From positions 1 through 32,126 of the forward strand of contig BJGS01000006.1 in assembly GCA_014190615.1 (NCBI GenBank): DNA of 32,126 bases. The letters run 5' to 3'. Positions within the stretch are counted from its first letter, which is position 1. Each line of letters starts with the position of its first letter. Shown piece by piece: positions 28,944-32,126 of the stretch. Under the pieces are notes generated by a model. That model saw only the letters and a program-made list of their open reading frames with translations. It was not told the DNA's origin and made no database searches. The position numbers and the translations under genes were made by a program. The stretch comes from Methylophilaceae bacterium (GTDB lineage Bacteria; Pseudomonadota; Gammaproteobacteria; Burkholderiales; Methylophilaceae).

Positions 28944-30179
28944 TTATTTAATTGAAGTCCAAGCCAGAGGATCAAAAGGTTTGCTGAGTTTTCTTAATTC
29001 AAAATAAAGTCCATTCGATTCATTACCACCTGTATTACCTACTAAAGCGATCACATCTCCACCGCGCACAATCTCGCCGGTCTTTTTAAGGGTAGATTGG
29101 TTATTACCATAAAGACTCATATAGCCTTCACCGTGATCGACAATGATAAGATTGCCAAAGCCACGAAGCCAGTCTGCAAAAATCACCCGACCAGTCGCGA
29201 CGGATTTCACTTCGTTACCCTCAGTGGATTTAATGAATAAACCCTTCCAAGATAAGCCGGTATCTTCTCGCGCCGAGCCAAATCGATTAATGACGTCTCC
29301 CTTTACAGGTAAACTTAATTTGCCCCGCAAAGTTTCAAACTTCTGGCCAGCAAATGTTTCTGTAGGTATAGTTTCATTTCGAACAATAGGGGTTTTTGAG
29401 GATGTTTTTTCCTCTCGTCTTGAAGGCGCAGGAGTTGAAGCTATTTTAGCTAAGCGATCAACCAGGTCAGTCAGCCTTTTTTCATCTCGTACCAACTTCT
29501 GAATTTCATTACGTTGCTGATTAATTTTTGAAGATAAACTTGCAATGATTTTGGCGCGATCTTTCTTTTGCGACTCGAGTTCTGTTCTTTTAACTTCTTC
29601 TTTTTGTTTTAAGCCTGCAATTTCTTTTAGCTTTTGCGAAGTTTCAAGACTATAAGCCTCAATCTTTTTTAAGTTACCTTGCATTTGATAAATACTTTTT
29701 GCACGGGCTTTAGCAACATAAGAATAGTATTGAATATTTCTTGCAACAACACTGGGATTTTCTGATTGGATGATCATTTGTAAGTAACCTGGATCGCCAC
29801 GAAGATATTGTTGGTAGATTTGTTCGCCCAACATTTTTCTTTGAATATCCACTTGAGATACGACTGAATCAGATTGTGCTTTAAGTTCTTGCAGCTTAGT
29901 ATAATTCTTCTTTTGCTGAAGCGAGATTTCATAAAGGGAGCGATTAGTATCGCTAATCTGCTTCTCACTTTTTCTTAACTGATCAGTAGCGTCTTCTTGA
30001 GCTTTTTGTGTGCCACTCAACTCTTTTTTCAGCTGATCAATTTTTTCATGAACAGCATTTAAGTTTTCTTTGGCTGAATCAGCTTTAGTTGCAGCTAAGC
30101 CATGGTGAGAAAAAGATAGAAGATATATGAAGATACATTGAATCAAAAATTTCAATGAAATATTTTCGACTTTAATCAT
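28944..30179 (-). CDS. envC: Murein hydrolase activator EnvC
   Basis: Periplasmic activator of the division amidases AmiA/AmiB. 411 residues: signal peptide (about 1-30, HHGLA-ATK), long coiled coil (about 35-250, rich in E, K and Q), basic/proline linker, and a LytM (M23) domain at about 290-410. The LytM zinc ligands are missing, as in other EnvC proteins: the usual HxH is replaced by YFELR, and VDHGEGYMSLYGNNQ matches the EnvC form. It therefore activates rather than cuts. Its start overlaps the gpmI stop by eight bases; gpmI-envC adjacency is seen in other proteobacteria. Confidence 0.93.
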   Translation of the reverse strand: MIKVENISLKFLIQCIFIYLLSFSHHGLAATKADSAKENLNAVHEKIDQLKKELSGTQKAQEDATDQLRKSEKQISDTNRSLYEISLQQKKNYTKLQELKAQSDSVVSQVDIQRKMLGEQIYQQYLRGDPGYLQMIIQSENPSVVARNIQYYSYVAKARAKSIYQMQGNLKKIEAYSLETSQKLKEIAGLKQKEEVKRTELESQKKDRAKIIASLSSKINQQRNEIQKLVRDEKRLTDLVDRLAKIASTPAPSRREEKTSSKTPIVRNETIPTETFAGQKFETLRGKLSLPVKGDVINRFGSAREDTGLSWKGLFIKSTEGNEVKSVATGRVIFADWLRGFGNLIIVDHGEGYMSLYGNNQSTLKKTGEIVRGGDVIALVGNTGGNESNGLYFELRKLSKPFDPLAWTSIK

Positions 30180-31725
30180 TCAATTCAATTAGATTTTGTC
30201 CTGTCATCTCGGATGGTTGTTTTTCACCCATGAGATGAAGCAGGGTGGGGGCAATATCAGAAAGTCTTCCGTTGGGTTTAATGCTAGCTTTTCGACCTAC
30301 ATATAAAAAAGGTACGATATTTGTTGTGTGTTGTGTATGGGCTTGTTTATTTTCGTAATCTTCCATGAGTTCTGCATTGCCATGGTCTGCTGTAATAATC
30401 ACTTCACCGCCAATAGATTCCATAGCGCTCACCACTTGACCAATACAGGTATCAAGCGCTTCCATAGCTTGAATCGCTGCATTAAGATTGCCTGTATGAC
30501 CTACCATATCTGCGTTTGCAAAATTACATACGATGGCATGATATTTTTTGCTTTCGATAGCCGCCACTAATTTTTGTGCCACTTCAAAGGCACTCATTTC
30601 AGGTTTCAAATCATAAGTCGCGACCTGTGGAGATGGAACCAAGATGCGATCCTCGCCCTCATAAACAGTTTCATTACCACCATTAAAGAAAAATGTGACA
30701 TGCGGATACTTTTCTGTTTCTGCAATGCGAAGTTGCTTTAAACCTAACTTTGAAATGTATTCACCAAATGAATTATTCACAGAGGTTGGTTGAAAGATGG
30801 CTGATGATTTTTTATCATTCTGATCGTATTGAGTCAATGTGAAATAGTGACTAATCTTAATTTTCTTTTTTCGCTCAAAAGCATTAAAGCTCTCTTGTAA
30901 AAGTGCATCTGTAATTTGTCGTGCGCGATCCGAACGGTAATTCATAAAAACTACTGCATCACCATCTTCAATCGTAATGGCTTTTTGTTTCTCGCTATGA
31001 ATTGATGTCGGCTTAATAAACTCATCTGTTTCTTCTCTTTTGTATCCTTCGCGAATGGCATCGATAGCATGTATAACATGTATTGGAGACCCTAACGTTA
31101 AAGCGTTATAGGCTAGTTCAATACGAGGCCAACGTTTATCTCGATCCATTGCATAGTAACGTCCTGATATGGAAGCAATCTTACCAATACCTAAATCTTT
31201 TAAATGAGATTCGAGTTGTTCGATGTATTGCAAAGCACTCTTGGGCGGGGTATCTCGGCCATCTAGGAAAGCATGAATATAAACAGTTTTGAGGTCACAT
31301 TGCTTTGCGAGTTTGAGCATGGCAAAGAAGTGATCTAAATGACTATGCACACCACCATCAGAAAAAAGACCCAAAAGATGTAAGGCCTTGTCATTTTTTT
31401 TAAGCGATTCAAATGCGTTAATGAGGGTTTTATTCTTAAAAAAATCACCTGATGCGATGTTTGCATTGATTTTCTCAAGATCTTGTTTAAGAATGCGACC
31501 GGCCCCTATATTTAAATGACCTACTTCTGAATTCCCCATTTGCCCTTTAGGCAATCCGACAAATTCTTCAGAGGCATTAATAAAGCTATGTGCATACTTA
31601 TTCCATAAGCGATTCCAATGTGGCATATCCGCATTTTTAATTGCATTATGGTCTTCATCATCTCGATGACCGAAGCCATCTAAGATAATAAGTAGAACAG
31701 GTTTTTTTAACATAGTCGAAGGCAT
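30172..31725 (-). CDS. gpmI: 2,3-bisphosphoglycerate-independent phosphoglycerate mutase
   Basis: Interconverts 3- and 2-phosphoglycerate with two Mn ions, in glycolysis and gluconeogenesis. 517 residues (family about 510-515). Motifs: LLIILDGFGHR (about 11-21), nucleophile Ser66 in GQMGNSEVGHLNIGAGR, HAFLDGRDTPP (about 151-161), SISGRYYAMDRDKRW (about 185-199), NFANADMVGHTGN and TADHGNAE in the phosphatase-like C-terminal half. The ATG at 31725 is used; a second Met four codons later would also serve. No cofactor-dependent GpmA is seen here. Confidence 0.97.
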   Translation of the reverse strand: MPSTMLKKPVLLIILDGFGHRDDEDHNAIKNADMPHWNRLWNKYAHSFINASEEFVGLPKGQMGNSEVGHLNIGAGRILKQDLEKINANIASGDFFKNKTLINAFESLKKNDKALHLLGLFSDGGVHSHLDHFFAMLKLAKQCDLKTVYIHAFLDGRDTPPKSALQYIEQLESHLKDLGIGKIASISGRYYAMDRDKRWPRIELAYNALTLGSPIHVIHAIDAIREGYKREETDEFIKPTSIHSEKQKAITIEDGDAVVFMNYRSDRARQITDALLQESFNAFERKKKIKISHYFTLTQYDQNDKKSSAIFQPTSVNNSFGEYISKLGLKQLRIAETEKYPHVTFFFNGGNETVYEGEDRILVPSPQVATYDLKPEMSAFEVAQKLVAAIESKKYHAIVCNFANADMVGHTGNLNAAIQAMEALDTCIGQVVSAMESIGGEVIITADHGNAELMEDYENKQAHTQHTTNIVPFLYVGRKASIKPNGRLSDIAPTLLHLMGEKQPSEMTGQNLIELND

Positions 31726-31750
31726 GTATATGTGACTTAAAGATTAATGA

Positions 31751-31758
31751 ATTATAAT
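31751..31758. promoter_or_regulatory. Palindromic -10 element between gpmI and grxC
   Basis: ATTATAAT is its own reverse complement, so a perfect TATAAT exists on both strands (31753-31758 plus, 31756-31751 minus) in the 83-base gap between two divergent genes. A weak TGTGAC (31731-31736) sits 16 bases upstream on the plus strand; no good -35 is evident on the minus strand. Confidence 0.5.
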
Positions 31759-31808
31759 GCTTGTCATCGAATTACACACTCCCAACCTTTTGATAAAGTT
31801 AGTGCGCT

Positions 31809-32069
31809 ATGAAACCCATTAAGATGTATACCAGTGCTTATTGCCCTTATTGCTTAAATGCTGAGAAGCTCCTAACTAAAAAAGGTGTGAGTCATATTGA
31901 AAAAATCCGAGTAGATGAGGATTCGGCTATTTTAGAGGAAATGATTGAAAAAACTGGACGTCGCACAGTACCGCAGATTTACATTGGCGATTATCACGTG
32001 GGCGGTTTTGATGATTTAAGAGCTCTAGATTTAAAGGGTGAGCTCGATCAACTCCTAGAAATTTCCTAG
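31809..32069 (+). CDS. grxC: Glutaredoxin 3
   Basis: Small dithiol glutaredoxin of 86 residues (E. coli Grx3 is 83), cytoplasmic, reducing disulfides with glutathione. Active site C12-P-Y-C15; TVPQIYIGDYHVGGFDDL (about 53-70) holds the cis-proline and the GG-x-D glutathione-binding motif. ATG at 31809 has only a weak upstream AAAG. Divergent from gpmI. The last 57 bases of the window after it show no recognisable gene; secB often follows grxC in proteobacteria but would start beyond the edge. Confidence 0.95.
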   Translation: MKPIKMYTSAYCPYCLNAEKLLTKKGVSHIEKIRVDEDSAILEEMIEKTGRRTVPQIYIGDYHVGGFDDLRALDLKGELDQLLEIS

Positions 32070-32126
32070 AAGATTAACCCTTATTTTATTTAAATATTCT
32101 CGATAAAAAGATAGAATGTTGTATTC

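Overview
The window is AT-rich, very compact bacterial chromosome: 33 complete protein genes plus one gene cut by the left edge. Gaps are mostly a few bases, several genes overlap, and there are no tRNA or rRNA genes, insertion sequences, prophage genes or CRISPR arrays. Gene content and order (argJ / Nudix-ThiE fusion / yacG / zapD / coaE; ispB <-> rplU-rpmA-obgE-proB; rpsT <-> murJ-ribF-ileS-lspA; lpxH-ppiB-ppiA-TPR <-> cysS) fit a betaproteobacterium. The AT bias and tight packing suggest a streamlined, probably free-living lineage; my best guess is the order Methylophilales/Nitrosomonadales (for example an OM43 or Ca. Methylopumilus-like methylotroph). That placement is inference from gene order, not from a search.

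Layout: 1-2975 holds the C-terminal three quarters of a large FAD-linked oxidase fused to Fe-S and CCG domains. 2977-5743 (minus) is phoB-phoR and an uncharacterised exported protein, headed by a three-repeat Pho box at 5777-5804. 5882-7552 is an OFA-family (oxalate/formate type) transporter with an extra C-terminal membrane segment. 7634-8544 is ribH-nusB, preceded by a perfect 15-bp AT hairpin. 8541-10965 (minus) is a TPR protein, ppiA, ppiB and lpxH. 11090-14614 is cysS, argJ and the Nudix-ThiE fusion. 14617-16646 (minus) is coaE, zapD, yacG and a PCu(A)C copper chaperone. 16752-17102 is a small unknown gene. 17099-18067 (minus) is ispB, divergent from rplU-rpmA-(terminator)-obgE-proB-purE-purK (18233-22688). 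rpsT (minus) and murJ-ribF-ileS-lspA (plus) follow. envC and gpmI (minus) and grxC (plus) close the window.

Together the genes serve core functions: phosphate sensing (PhoBR), riboflavin/FAD (ribH, ribF), envelope building and division (lpxH, murJ, lspA, zapD, envC), ubiquinone side chain (ispB), purines (purE, purK), arginine and proline synthesis (argJ, proB), CoA (coaE), translation (cysS, ileS, rplU, rpmA, rpsT, obgE), glycolysis (gpmI), copper delivery to oxidases (PCu(A)C) and redox (grxC). I found no defence, secretion or secondary-metabolism island. The most useful leads are small: the uncharacterised exported protein coupled to phoR, the triple Pho box, the fused tail on the OFA transporter, the hairpin at ribH, the terminator in front of obgE, convergent genes without room for terminators, and a 116-aa orphan.
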